This document shows, one piece after another, positions 43,855 to 56,100 of a DNA stretch of 64,000 nt. The notes beneath the pieces are model-generated. The model searched no databases, was not told where the DNA came from, and saw only the letters and a list, made by a program, of their open reading frames with translations. A program made the translations under genes and the position numbers. Source of the stretch: Hyaloscypha bicolor E (taxonomy: Eukaryota > Ascomycota > Leotiomycetes > Helotiales > Hyaloscyphaceae); contig NW_020194619.1 in assembly GCF_002865645.1 (NCBI RefSeq), positions 682,001 through 746,000 on the forward strand. Reading direction: 5' to 3'. The stretch's first letter is position 1. Every line of letters begins with the position of its first letter.

Positions 43855-46009
43855 TCATTCTCTCCCCTCTATCTCTTTACCTTGCAGCCCAGCTGGCCTG
43901 TCAAGTTCAATGGACTCCCCCAACTTCACATCCCCATTCACAGATGGTGGCCCAGCAGTGGTCGAAATTGAAGATGATGCACGCTCCCAGCGCCTTACAT
44001 CCAGTGGCAATGGTCTCCACCAGCCTGGTTCCGACCTCGCATGCCATCTTCCATCACACATCTCCCAAAGTCGACTCCTGGCACGCTTATACGCAAACCT
44101 CTCATCCTCTCCTGTGAAAGAACTGGTCATTCCAAAGTCAATTTGACGTCCGATCTCATCCACCTTTACTGGAATGGGACCGAAGTCTGAATCTTCGTCT
44201 GGATCATAGCCGGTTTTTGGCTTATCAGTATAAGATGAGACATTTGGCCAGAAAGGAGATGTTTGGTCTTGGTAGATCTCGGAGAACGTTTCTGGATACA
44301 CCGCGTCGCCACCGCCATTTCCAGCTCGACTTGAAATCGTCCCAGGTGACCTTGCTTTGTTTGTTTCAGGGAAAAAAAGGTCGTCCGGGCCAGTATTGGC
44401 CCGAATGAGTAGCTTACAGCGTGCTTCGTACAAGGCGTCGAGCATGGTAATGAGTCGCCTGGCTTCGTTCTTTTGCAGAAGCGTCAGGATGGGAACCTCA
44501 TCCAGAATAATGGTGTGGAACGTTGAAGCCAGCGTGATGTAATCTGCTGAACCAAAAGTAGCTCTGCAAAGATCTTGGAATGTCCAATATGTCACTCCTT
44601 CTAAATGGCGTTCAACTGAAATTGTCCGTCCGTAGACGAGTAGTGTCGTTGATTCCCACGGGATTTGTTCTGGTGTCCCATCTGGTAACGATGCGCGTAT
44701 TGCCTTTCGCCAAAGCTCCTCACTGTCTGGGGAAGCCAGTATGTATTTCTTGGGTGTCACTTCCTTGATGATGCTCATTTCTTCTGGGGAAGAATCCAAT
44801 TGTTCCCCGGCACAACCAAAACTTGAGATTTCGTCGAACTTAGTGGTGTCGTGATCGAGTTCGATGGCAATCCTTCTTTCTTGCATATTAGCGAAGCCCC
44901 CTATCATTTCCTCTCTCATCACTTTCGCAATTTCCGCCGATTCGACTTCCATTTCCTCTGCCTCCCTTCTCCTCCAATCCCTGCCGCCTTCCATGCTCCA
45001 TATTTCACACCTCGCCTTTAGCACGTCCACAAATGCGGCATACTCGTTATTCGCTGGAAACAGGCCCCTCGCAGCGCCTGAGCCCAACCAATTCCTTACA
45101 AGACCTCCTCTCGGGGGTGCTGCAAAGTCCATACCGCTTGCTTTGGCCAACTCATCTGGCATTCGATTGGAGGTTGCAATAAGCACACCACCCAGTTGGA
45201 AGAAAGCAGTGAAGAGATTGCTCAAGATTTTACTTGCAGCTCGGTCCGGCAGCTGGAATTCGTCTAGGAACAAAATTGGAGACGTCTCTATCATATCCTT
45301 TGCTAACCAGATCAAGGAATGTTCAGATTCTACTTCGGGCGCCCCTCGCCGGGAGCGAGACTGTCTGAGGTGCTCCAACCTAGCAAAAGTTTCTAGCATG
45401 AAAGTATTGAAGTGCCATCTCCGCTTCTTTCGGTTCGGGAGACTGTCAGCTAGGAGATCAACGAGCATTGATTTCCCTGTTCCAACCTCTCCGTGGAGCA
45501 GTAGTCCCTTGGGGGAGTCCAGATTCATAGCTGCTTCATGACTCGTAAGTACTCTTGTTAAAGCAAGAGCATCTCGTGCCTCTCTCTTCGAGAAGAGGCG
45601 GGAGAATAAAGGATTTCTGCGGAGCGGATGTCCAGGTGCTGCTAATTGTCCATCCTCGTCGACTTTTGGAGCTCTCTCCACGGCTCGACTGATCGTTTGA
45701 AGGCGAACGCCAAACTCGGCCTGGGGAGAATAATCCTTTAAGCGGTAGCTTGTGAACTGTAAGCATTCAAAATCCTTTACTGTGAAAGGAAAATGGCTTG
45801 TCGAACGGATTTGGGGCTGGAAGTTCTCTTCGCTGGTGGAGATGAGAAGTATTAACCATATATAAGACTTACTATAATTTTTGAAGTTCTAGTGCTAATC
45901 GATGTTGAGCAGGGTCAGGGTCTATGATTTTAGTTGACAAGAGAGCTCGATACAATACCAAGGGATTGGTGATCGTAAGACCTGTTGAAGTTGATACCGG
46001 TGGTGGCAT
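43855..46009 (-). CDS. afg1: Mitochondrial AAA-type ATPase Afg1
   Basis: Two visible exons: 45873-46009 and 43855-45832, split by a 40-bp intron (45833-45872); 704 residues from the ATG at 46009. Early residues GLTITNPLVLYRALLSTKIIDPDPAQHRLALELQKLY are typical of Afg1. Walker A is GEVGTGKSMLVDLLAD, Walker B is ILFLDEFQLPD, and sensor residues are in VLIATSNRMPDELA. The second half holds SFTGEDERFAYKRARSRLWEMC. Afg1 (animal LACE1) helps degrade misfolded cytochrome-oxidase subunits and other inner-membrane proteins. No classical presequence follows the chosen ATG. The frame is open upstream for about 40 codons to a TTATAG acceptor-like site, so an earlier exon probably supplies the targeting sequence, and the true start is unresolved. 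Confidence 0.9.
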
Positions 46010-46847
46010 TTCGTACTTGTCGTCTTTGTGTTGCACCTCGAGATCTCGACATATGAATACGTCAACGAAGCGGGTGGGGCCGGCGAGGCCAAGGTCACGT
46101 GCTGAGACTCTTGGCTCGATGTTCAGCTATAAGAATAGTAAAACACTACTCAATCAGTCCGTATGGAGATGGAGCCTGTGATTTTGACTGTTGTTTTAAT
46201 CTTGGCCGCATTAACGATTTCCAGAAAACAAACAGACGTTAGAAAATTGGCTCTTAAGAATGTCTCGGGGATTCTGAAGCTAGAGAGAATGAATGCAGAG
46301 AGCTTTAGAGAGCTTTCTAGTAGACCTGTACAGAGGGTGCAACATTTTAAATAGTAAAATGACGTTTTGATAATGGTCGTGAAGAAACTAGTCGTGACTG
46401 AATACCTTCAAGCTTTTCGATCATTGTTGAGATGGTTGATCAAAGAGATGTTCAGACGGAGCTGCAATGCTGCCCAAGCAAAATGAACGGAAACTCGAGA
46501 TGGCTGAAAGCTAATAACCTTACCCGGGAGCCGAAACAACTGAGAATTCTACCTGAACGAGCAAGATCACGAGGAAATACTAAGTATCGATTCTATGAGA
46601 AAGTTGTTGTTGAAGCTTCGCGTCAGATTGGGCCGCGAAACCTGAAAGTTGACCGCCTTCCCCCTTGGCCAATCATTTTTAGCGAAAAATAAGTTAGCAT
46701 TGCATTCTGCTGTAAACATCCAGAACAACAAAGCTCCTCGTCACTCGAACTTCAACATCGCCTTGGCGTAGATGATGTCCGCCCATCGTACACGCTCTAC
46801 TTCTTGCTCATGAGAGCTCTTTCGCCGAGTTAACCTCCCTATTCACG
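46010..46847. promoter_or_regulatory. Divergent region, AFG1 / NUP133
   Basis: This interval holds the promoters of both genes and possibly a further 5' exon of AFG1. On the minus strand the AFG1 frame stays open to about 46128, where a TATTCTTATAG sequence looks like an acceptor. Beyond it there is an ATG frame (MRPRLKQQSKSQAPSPYGLI) whose gap would be only 22 bp, too short for an intron. The plus side is TC-rich before 46848. Confidence 0.4.
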
Positions 46848-49800
46848 ATGTTCTCTCCTTCCCAAAATGGCGCTGCCCCTCCGGCCTCAGTTCGAACCTC
46901 CCGCCGGAGACAACGACCTCTATCCAACGAGGGCTCTATCGTCGAGCCAAAGCGGAAGAGGCAAAGAAGTGCGCTGAATGAGCAGACATTTGTTCCTCCA
47001 GATGGCGCGCCGGAGATGGAGGAGGCGAAACATCACAAGACAGCTGCGCTCGTGAGGAACGAGAGCGTTAGAGAAATTTCAGGTCCGCACCGAGAGATGG
47101 TTGTACGAGGGAAGAAGTCGAGATCGGCAGACCGAAGTAACAAAGGGGATGGGAGTGTCACTCTCGTAAGTCTCGATCTACTGGCCGGGGGCGACCGTAG
47201 CTAATACTTTTCGCTTCATATAGACCGCGAATGATACCTATACGGTCAGCAAGCTTCCCGCCTTCCCAGATCGCCTTCGTGCAGATGTCGCAGGTCAGCA
47301 AATCCTCCAGTTGACAGCTATGGAGCTAATACATATTTGCAGGTCGTCAACATGGAGCAATTTATTCCGACAACGGCTATGCTCTTACCCTCACTCATAC
47401 CCATGCAATTGTCTGGCCGTATGTTGTTAGTAGTCCTTCACCGGAGACCTTCGCTTTCGAACTGCCACAATCTTCAAAGCACACATCCAGCCCTCTGCCA
47501 ATCGGCACTCTTGTATCGCCATCAACATCTTCCTCGGACCCTGGACTAGTTGTGGTCATCCCTTCTACGGGCAAGGTCACGTATTGGGAATCAATATCTA
47601 GCGCGGCTACTCTTGACCTTAGACTTCAACGGAATGGGGTAGAAACAACGATCCAAGGAATCTCTTCAGGGGAAACAGTCATACAAATCTTGAATGCCGA
47701 GTCCGCTGGTTTCGTACTCTCATTCAGCAGTGGCCGAATTGCATATATGAGCGTTCGAGATGGACAGGGAAGACCTGCGATCACCATCCAATTTCTTCGA
47801 GGTGGGACTGGGCCTGTCAATGGTGGTATCTTTGGCAGCTTGCGCAATGCGCTTTCCAGCTCTGCTGGGCGTGGAGATATAGCAGCTGTTAGAGCGGGTC
47901 CACAAGAGAAAGTTGGAGAGAGAAATGTGGTGGTAGCAACTGCGAAAGGGAAGATCCAATCCTGGAATATGCATCGTGGCGGCCATACCGCGCTGAATGC
48001 AGAAGCAGAAGGCAGAGAACCTATTGTCATGGCAATAAAGAGGGCGATTCCGGTGATGACGGACCTACACCTTGAATCTTTCGAAATTCATGACTTTACG
48101 TACACACCAAAGTCAGTGACGGACTCCCAAATTGTCGACCAAGCCGAAAACGGAGCCCATATCTTGCTTTTGACCTCGCTGAGCGAGCGACACAACTCTC
48201 ACTACTTTCTTGTTGAGATTGTGTTAAAGCGAGACGAGATGAGTATTGGAAATATCAGGGCGATCAAATCATATACCTCTCCAATCAATCGGACGGCAAC
48301 GTCAAAACCTAGAATCTACCTACCAAACCCGGCTCTTGTCGCCTATGTCGTCTTCGATCGAGCTGTCGTCGTCCTTTCTATGGCGACGCAACCCGACTCA
48401 CCTGATCTGCAGCTCCGAGCCGAGAGCTATATCCTTCCACAATCATTTGAGGATGTTATCGACTTCCGAGAGGACCTCAATGTCGAGATTGTTGGCTCTG
48501 GCGTGGAAGAACCTCGCGGGCCGTCGCATGGTATTGAGGATGCGAAGACTCGCCGCCATAAGGCAAAGCATCCTGCAGTCGTTCTGATCGTTCGGGGCGG
48601 AGGAGTAGTTCGTGTTGCAGCAACTGACATCACAAAATTGGCTTCGAGCAGATCCCAACAAGTCACGGCGAAAAGCAAATTAGAACAGGCAGTCTTCTTC
48701 GGGACCATGGATCAAAACCCCCTCAGCTTCGCAGTACGGCCCGAACTACAATTTTCATCTGAGGAGGTTTCCGAAGCGGCACTGGAGCTTAGTCTTGACA
48801 TATTGAAATCCGAAACTCCTCATATTCCTTCCGTCCCTGCGTCCATCCATCAGAACTTAGAGAAAAGATCTGCAGCTCTGCAGCATCTTGCGGATCACCT
48901 GAAAGCAAGTGGTGTGGCTCTGGACCGCGCGACAAAATGGAAGCTGCTTTGGAATGCAGAAAAAATGAGAGCTGCAGTATTGATCTGGAAGCGCTATGAT
49001 GCTTGTGTCAGGGAGAAGGCGGTCGGCCAGAAACGAGGACTTCTCGCAGAGGTCGTTGACTTCATCCACGAGGACTACAAGACCCAGCCGGTTCCTGAAG
49101 CTGGTGAGCTGGATCGTGTTCGCCATTGGTTCATCAGGGATATCTGGAATCTGGAGATTGCCATTCCATGGGCATACCAAGTCATCAAGTATACCTATCA
49201 AGACGGACAGAAAGATCACAACTATGTGATGAATATAATAAGCGAAGCTGATGACCTCGTTCTCGGTGCTTTGCAAGGTGCCTTCGACTTTCGGACTGCC
49301 AACTTGGAGCTCTACGGCCTCGCAGATGAGGAATTGGAGCACGGAATTTTGAAGGACAATTATGAGAAGCTTCCACAGTTTTGGACATCCACATTTTACG
49401 TCGCAGAAAACCTGAGGAAACAAACTCAACTGGCTGGTGCACTCGTCCAGGAATACTGGGGCAAGGACCCACAAGAAGGTCATCCGAGTCCGGTTGTGGT
49501 AAATAAAGTCCGGCATGAATATTCCACTCTTATTGACGTTGCCATCCGGTCAAACACCGAATGTGTTAGGTGGGACTTTGCGCAAGGTTCACACGAAAAC
49601 CAAATTGAGGGAGAACAGATCGAGGTTGCGCAGAGCTCCGCCCAAGAAGAACAGCTTAGGATACTCGCTACTAGTCTTGATCTGGCGGACGAAGCAATTG
49701 AACTGGCCGAAAAACACGAAATTCTCCCTACCCTTGCAGTTGTCCTCCAGTATGAAGTCGAATTCAGCCGTCAGAAAGTGAGTGAGCCTGGTCATAGCCA

Positions 49801-51150
49801 AGAAGAATATGGGCACTGGGAAGACCGATATCGCGATCTGCGAAACCGATTGAGGGCCTGTTTTGCAAAATTTGGCACAAAATGGGCCACTGCTCTATTC
49901 GAGTATGAAGTTGGTATAGGTTCCATGCAAGACCTGTTGGACGGATTGCCAGAGGAGCAAGAGTATTTGACTGCCTTCTTACGCAGCAGGCCAGAGTATG
50001 CAAAGGTTGCATGGATCAACGAGGTGACTCGAGAAAAGAACTTTGTCCAAGCTTCGAAGACTCTCCTTGACCTTGGTCTGACGCGCGAGATGGATCTCTG
50101 GAGCAAGAAAATCGAGTTGAGCATGGGGAAGTTGGCTCTGCTCGCGGGTAGGAACTACAGCCAGGCGAACGGGATCATCATTCCAGATGGAGGAAAGACC
50201 GAACTTTCTTCAGTCCATGAACAGCTCGCGTTGATCAAGATCCAGGATCAGATATACGAGGTTGTGCTTCCTTCTATTGCCAATGCGATCGATGAAAACG
50301 CAGAACTGCAACTGGCACTCGAATCTCATGGCAACAATTCCTTGACAAGTCAACCCACTTTCACATCGTTCCTGGAAGAAAGCATGACGCGTCTCGTCAA
50401 GCATGAAGCTATGGACGTCCTGGCATTGATCGATCTCCTCACGCTCATGACCGGCGCAGAGGACCTCCGCAGTGTGCAGTTCTATCAAGCTCTCCAGGCA
50501 ACTTGCTACGGACTGCACAGAGATGACCAACGACTGACGCAGCGTATCATCTGGAGGCGATGCATGTTGAGAGATGATTGGGCCGATATCAATAACACCG
50601 AGCAAAAAGACGACCAGCAGGTTTCAGAGCAGCTATCGAAGACAGCTTTATACCAAACGTTCCTATCCTGTCTTAGAAACCGTATGTAAATTGAGTCCCA
50701 ATAAGGTCCTGTGCCATGCTAACGAGAATAGGCTTGTTTGACGAGAAGTCACCGGTGAAGCCAGTCAGCCCAGAAGATGTTCTAGGAGCGGGGACAGAGG
50801 AGCTAGACCATCGATTCACTGGACTGGACGTAAGTATTAGAGAGAAGATTATGAAGGACATGCAAGCAGAAGATGTCTTGTTGACACCTTTCATCAAATC
50901 CTGCAGGCTTGACAAGTGGTACCAGACGGCGCTGGTGCAAGCTAAGCAAGACTACGCAGAGGAAGTGAATGATGAGAATGATGACGGACGAAAGATGAAG
51001 GAGGCAGAGGAGACACTCAAACAGGTGGAACGAGGCATCAAGGAGAACGAGAGAAAAAAGGCAGAGAGTTTGCTACATGCGAAGCCGCGGCACAATCTCA
51101 AGGCGAATGGTCATGTTGGGAGCTTCCGGAGATCGATCAAGCAATACTGA
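46848..51150 (+). CDS. nup133: Nucleoporin Nup133
   Basis: Four exons: 46848-47165, 47224-47293, 47343-50681 and 50732-51150, giving 1,381 residues, as long as other fungal Nup133. A disordered, basic N-terminus (SRRRQRPLSNEGSIVEPKRKRQRS) is followed by a seven-bladed beta-propeller: TYTVSKLPAFPDRLRAD, ALTLTHTHAIVWPYVVSSPSPETFAFELP, IPSTGKVTYWESISSA. The alpha-helical solenoid starts about residue 600 (HLADHLKASGVALDRATKWKLLWNAEKMRAA). The end is helical and basic (RKKAESLLHAKPRHNLKANGHVGSFRRSIK). Nup133 is part of the Y-shaped (Nup84/Nup107-160) coat complex at both faces of the nuclear pore. The intron at 50682-50731 keeps the frame (NR|LFDEKSPVKPVSPEDVLG). Confidence 0.95.
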
Positions 51151-53019
51151 ATGAGGGAAGACATAATGATATCAACGGCGAACTGTAAATTTAAAATTGT
51201 ATAGCATTCTTGATACCCGGCGAACTGGGAAGCAAGACGAGGAATGACCAGATGTGTATTCCCAAGACCAAACCAGACCCATAATATATTTTATATCGCC
51301 AGTTGAATCGATTTTTTAGTATTCCAGGACAGCCAGAGATGGCAAGTTCTTGTTTTTGATTCCTTACTAGCTCGTACGTTTTTCAGGCTAAAGAGAGGAG
51401 AGTTGCACGCGCCTCAGGCTGCAATATATACAAAAGTGGTCCCACCGACAGTGCTTCGTAAGTGGGATAATGTCCAAGAAAGGAAGACCCCGGCCACTCT
51501 ACCTCTTGTATACTACGCCTGGCCAGGTGGCCACCTAACTAGGGAATCGAACCCATTCTGGCCGCTCTCCTCCTCCGAGAGGCTCTTCCCTTGCCTATGC
51601 CCAGGGATACTATGTTGAATATAGAGCACTCTCTTAAGTTACTCTCGAATATGCCATCCACAACGAATTTCCATCCATACTCCATGTTACTATCCGTAAT
51701 AACCCTGAGCCTTGCACACCTCAGTTGCCACTCGTGAATATAGAGATTTGTCCGGGCATATCCCTCCGATTCGAAGAATTAGAACTGCCTCCCTTTCGAG
51801 AAGTACTTGCCGGCTTAAGGGCATAAGCTACGGCGTAATTTAGGACAGCCAGAGAGAACGCGACGGCGTGGTGCCGAAAGGGGGGTGAATCACGTGCCGA
51901 CGAAAACCAATCTTTTGATTTCAGCGCTGATAAACAGCAGATATGATGGGTGAGCCGGGGGGGAGGGGAATACTGCTACTGTACTCACTTCATCATGCTA
52001 GCTGCAGTGTGACCTGAGACTACAACTCCATTGCTAGCTTGCATGCATTGCACTCTTGCAATACAACGTGGACCTCGATGCAATTTTAAGTGTAATATTA
52101 TTGAGTGCCACTAAGAATCGAAAGCCGTAAAAACAAGCCAAACGGCATCTGCCTCAAATCCATTTCCCAATACTGGCGTTCGGTGGGAATGTCTGAAATT
52201 GCTCCGAAGTAATAAGTCGGGATCTAGCGAATGGGAGGACATAGAGATCAACAAACTTCGGCCTCTTGCAAGCGAGCTTCATCCTGGCCCTTGTACTTCA
52301 ACCCTGAAGTCAACTTCCTCTTTCTCGGAAGAATTTCAACATCGGCACGTGAAAAGCGGCCTGATGCTCGGGAGGTCGGCTGCTTGGTGAGGAGTCGGGA
52401 ATCCAAGCTTCACTCGACTCCTTTCTCGTGCTCCCAGACCTCGTCGCGGATATTTCTGTGCTAGGCGTCTGCAAGATGTATACGGACTTATTATTAGATG
52501 TCGTCCTGTATGCGGAACATGGTGGATTGCCAACGGTTTCCCGTCTTAACATCCCCACTATGCCGATCGAGGCCAAAGTCCTCCAAGGCCAAAGATAGCT
52601 TGAACTGGCCGAGTTCCAGCCTCTGCCACGGTGGACTCAGCCAATTACTTGTAATATCCGTGCAGCCAGGGTTAATGCGAGAACTCAGGACTGTGTCTGT
52701 CAGCCCCTGAGCGAGGCCAATCACGGCAAAGCATCCGACAAGGGAAGCTGAAGAATCCTTCAAAGTCGACACTAATCCTAAATTTGCTGGCGAATGGGGA
52801 TGGGATCAAAGCGTGATCTGGGGGCGGAGGCTGACTGCGCTTGAGCGATTCTTTGCTTCCAGAAGTCCTTGCTGACTGCTCGGCACAGACGAAGGGGTGG
52901 TTGAAGGCTGAGTGAGAAGCAGGACATTGATTCAGAGGTGATATTTGACTGTTTGGAATCATCTGCTCTCTGGTGGCCCTTTTGTCTGCAGTTACACGAA
53001 TCGTCTTCTCCTTCCGGAC

Positions 53020-53054
53020 TTCCAGACTTCCAGTCTTCCAGTCTTCCAGTCTTC
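53020..53054. repeat. 8-bp tandem repeat, unit TTCCAGTC
   Basis: Four adjacent copies, the first with one change (TTCCAGAC), lie 760 bp upstream of the casein kinase start. Confidence 0.75.
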
Positions 53055-53445
53055 TAACCCTTCCTCCAAACGTTCTGCGTAGTGAGAATTCAAAGGGAAT
53101 GGCACTTGCACACCGCATCTGCTTGCAGAGAAACACAGACTCACATAGAACGGACACTGCCGTGCAACAGCAACGGCTCTCTGCTCCTTGGTACGGCACC
53201 CGTCTTGCTCCAGTATTGTAATTTGTACGGTGGTCGTTAAGACGCCCGGCGCCCAACGACCTGGCCGTGCTGTGCTGCCCCTGGATTTGCTCGTCCCTCT
53301 CTCCGCAGCCAATTTCCTTCTCGCTGCTCACGACCAAGGCATCCTGTGCGTCACTCTCGGCCACAGTCCATTCTTCCCGCGACGTCTGCCTGCGTGAGGA
53401 ATCCGGCTTTCTGCGTTGCGCGTTGTTCGACTTTTGCGGGCGGTG

Positions 53446-53525
53446 TTGTCTTGTCTTGTCTTGTCTTGTGCCCAGGCTGCTTGCTGCGCCCTCCCTCTTT
53501 AGTTGCCTGCCCTGCCCTGCCCTGC
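53446..53525. repeat. Pair of pentanucleotide repeats, TTGTC and CCTGC
   Basis: TTGTC occurs four times plus a variant at 53446-53470. After 35 bases CCTGC occurs four times at 53506-53525. Both lie in the probable 5' leader or promoter of the kinase gene. Confidence 0.75.
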
Positions 53526-53817
53526 TACTGCGTGGAGCTTCGCTTGCCATCTCGTGAGTCTCCGCCCCAGCAAACCTCCAACTTTAGGTCGACATCAACA
53601 CCCGCAATCCACGACCGTCAATCGTTGCGGGAGAGGGTCTCCGCCGCTGGGACTCACATTTGGGAGGACGTCGAACGCTGATATCTTTGTTGCCACAGTC
53701 GTCGTGTGCGCTGTTGGTTGAACTTCGCGTTCTTGAAGCAGGCTGCACATCCTGCATCGGACTCGTTGAAGCTCAATCAGCTGTCCAGCTCATCAGCGAG
53801 CTTTCAATTCCGACCCG

Positions 53818-55379
53818 ATGGCATCCTCATCATCCAATGTCGTCGGTGTACACTACCGAGTGGGCAAGAAGATCGGAGAGGGTTCATTTGGTGTGATTTT
53901 CGAGGGGACGAATCTGTTGAACAACCAACAAGTCGCCATCAAATTTGTACGTCAACACCTCAATAACGTCCTGAAACCTTGTCAACGGTGCTTGCTCTGC
54001 TCTGCTCTGTTTAAGAACTGCACGTCGAGATTTTGATTTTTTGGCTAACTTTCGACCTTATTCAGGAACCTCGAAAGAGTGATGCCCCACAATTACGAGA
54101 TGAGTATCGAACATATAAAATTCTTGTTGGCTGCCGTCAGTATATCACTGCTTCTGCGTCGAGCCTCTCAAACTGATTCGAGATAGCTGGTATCCCTAAT
54201 GTCTACTACTTCGGCCAAGAGGGCCTCCACAACATTCTGGTCATTGACCTACTCGGCCCGTCCCTCGAAGATCTTTTTGATCACTGCAACAGAAGATTCT
54301 CTACTAAGACTGTGGTGATGGTGGCGAAGCAAATGGTAGGTGACAAAGTTTATTTCAGGCCGATGGTTGCTGACCGTAAGTAGCTCTCGCGAGTTCAAAC
54401 AATCCACGAAAAGAACCTCATATACCGTGACATCAAGCCCGATAACTTTCTCATTGGTCGACCTGGGTCGAAGTCTGCTAATGTAATCCACGTGGTGGAT
54501 TTTGGAATGGCGAAGCAATACCGGGACCCAAAGACGAAACAGCACATTCCATATCGGGAGCGAAAATCTCTATCTGGAACTGCAAGATATATGAGTATCA
54601 ACACACATCTGGGTCGGGAACAGTCGAGAAGAGACGATCTTGAAGCATTAGGACATGTTTTCATGTATTTCCTGCGGGGCGGGCTACCTTGGCAAGGACT
54701 CAAGGCTGCCACGAACAAGCAAAAGTATGAGAAGATTGGAGAGAAGAAACAGACGACTGCGATCAAGGATCTTTGTGATAGTTTCCCCGAGGAGTTCAAC
54801 AAGTATTTGAGCTACGTCCGAAACCTTGGATTTGAGGACACACCAGATTACGACTATCTTCGAGATCTGTTTACCCAGGCGTTGAAGAACACCGGAGAAG
54901 TTGAGGATGGCGAGTACGATTGGATGAAGCTCAACAACGGAAAGGGCTGGGAGGCCATGAAGCAACACCCATCTCAACACATGCTGCATCAACCCAATGC
55001 AGTTCCGGGAGCATCAGCAAGAGAACTACACGGTACGACCAGAGGAAATAGCACGCCAGGCCACCTCACCGCCGCCCGTTTAAACGCCGCGCAACCCCCG
55101 CCACCATCCCCCATCAAACCGGGGATGGGCAAGACGCGCGATCGACCAAACGCCCAAGGCGGCTTGGTCCCAAAACGCAGCAGCGGAGCGGCGGGGGGCC
55201 TCCAAGACGTCGCTACTCCAACCGGCTCAACCCAGGCGCAATTCCAGAACAGCTCGAACAATCTGCCCCAGAGGATGACGCCACAGGTCAACATGACAGC
55301 CCAGCCGCAGAACGGGAGGAACCAGGAGCCACAACTGTCGGGCTTCCAGAAGATGATGAAGGCTCTTTGTTGCGGTTAG
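53818..55379 (+). CDS. yck2: Membrane-type casein kinase I (Yck1/2-like)
   Basis: Four exons: 53818-53946, 54066-54135, 54187-54335 and 54384-55379, giving 447 residues. The kinase domain (about 11-300) has the glycine loop [11 protein letters not shown], Lys in VAIKF, catalytic [22 protein letters not shown] (the metal-binding DFG), and the casein kinase I marker [47 protein letters not shown] is typical of the Yck type rather than Hrr25. The C-terminal tail is Pro/Gln/Asn-rich and ends [11 protein letters not shown], where the paired Cys residues are probable palmitoylation sites for plasma-membrane attachment. Yck kinases control endocytosis, nutrient transporters and morphogenesis. A splice site just before the stop gives the alternative end described separately. 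Confidence 0.94.
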
Positions 55380-56100
55380 TCCCACCTGTCCCCCTTGAAC
55401 CTGGACCTCAGTCACTGACATTTATCTTTAGGATGAATTCTTCACTCTGAACATTGCAGCACTCACAATTAATGGTCCCATCCCATCCCGCAGTCGCCTA
55501 CCTTTCGAGTGGTTGTTTAATGACCAAAATCCCTTTCCAGACCCCCCCTCCTAATCATATCATGTAACCTTTTGCACGCGAGCAAAAGCTTGCAATTCTG
55601 TCTTTCTCCTCTGCTATAAGCAGATATGACTCTCGCTGCTTGTCACATAAACGTCTCTTCCTTGGCTTTGCCAGGCTCCGCACCCAATCACGTCATCAAA
55701 AACTCCTCACGGCACATGGCTCATGTCCAAGCAACTACTTCCAAGATTAATATTCTGTTTTCCCGTTTCCTCATCAGCATCGCATTCTCTTTCACGGCAG
55801 GCACCCTCAGTACAACGACGCATGGTCTTGGTTGCACGGGAGGGACTTCACGAGAGTATAGCTTTCGTTTCGGTGCGAAGCAACGGCGAATGGGTGACAT
55901 AGAGGCATCGGAAATGAGATTTTCGGGTTCAGTTCTATGAGTGGAAAGAAGATTTTCGAAAACATATTGTGCCGTGAATCGAAATGCATTATGTGAAGGT
56001 TTGAAAAGTGTGCAGTAATTTCATCTACTCCGTCCCAGTCCTGCCTCCCTAAGTCTTACAAGTTTCCCATTTTCTACAACCCCACCAAGGAATGGTTCCT
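55380..56100. other. Convergent 3' intergenic region
   Basis: About 720 bp between the casein kinase (+) and p24 (-) genes. Contains the possible last exon of the kinase near 55432. A 104-codon frame at 55626-55940 (+) has no recognisable domain. Nothing else is seen. Confidence 0.45.

Larger units (their letters stand above)
51151..53817. other. 2.7 kb intergenic region upstream of casein kinase I
   Basis: 3' side of NUP133 and the 5' side of the kinase gene, with several tandem repeats in the last 0.8 kb: 8-bp TTCCAGTC units at 53020-53054, TTGTC units at 53446-53470 and CCTGC units at 53506-53525. The immediate 5' leader is CT-rich with an ATG-poor stretch. Minus-strand frames of up to 292 codons here are a composition effect. 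No gene is called. Confidence 0.5.

Noticed and set aside
46141..46213. Upstream ATG exon for AFG1 (MRPRLKQQSKSQAP...)
   Set aside because: Its frame would need a 22-bp intron to reach the AFG1 frame, which is too short to be spliced.
51500..51600. Possible tRNA on the minus strand (GGTTCGATTCCC near 51540)
   Set aside because: The TpsiC loop-like sequence is there, but the T stem does not pair well and no A box, anticodon arm or acceptor stem can be built.
52672..53550. 292-codon minus-strand frame upstream of casein kinase
   Set aside because: No usable domain. It is created by repeat-rich, strand-biased DNA in the kinase leader.
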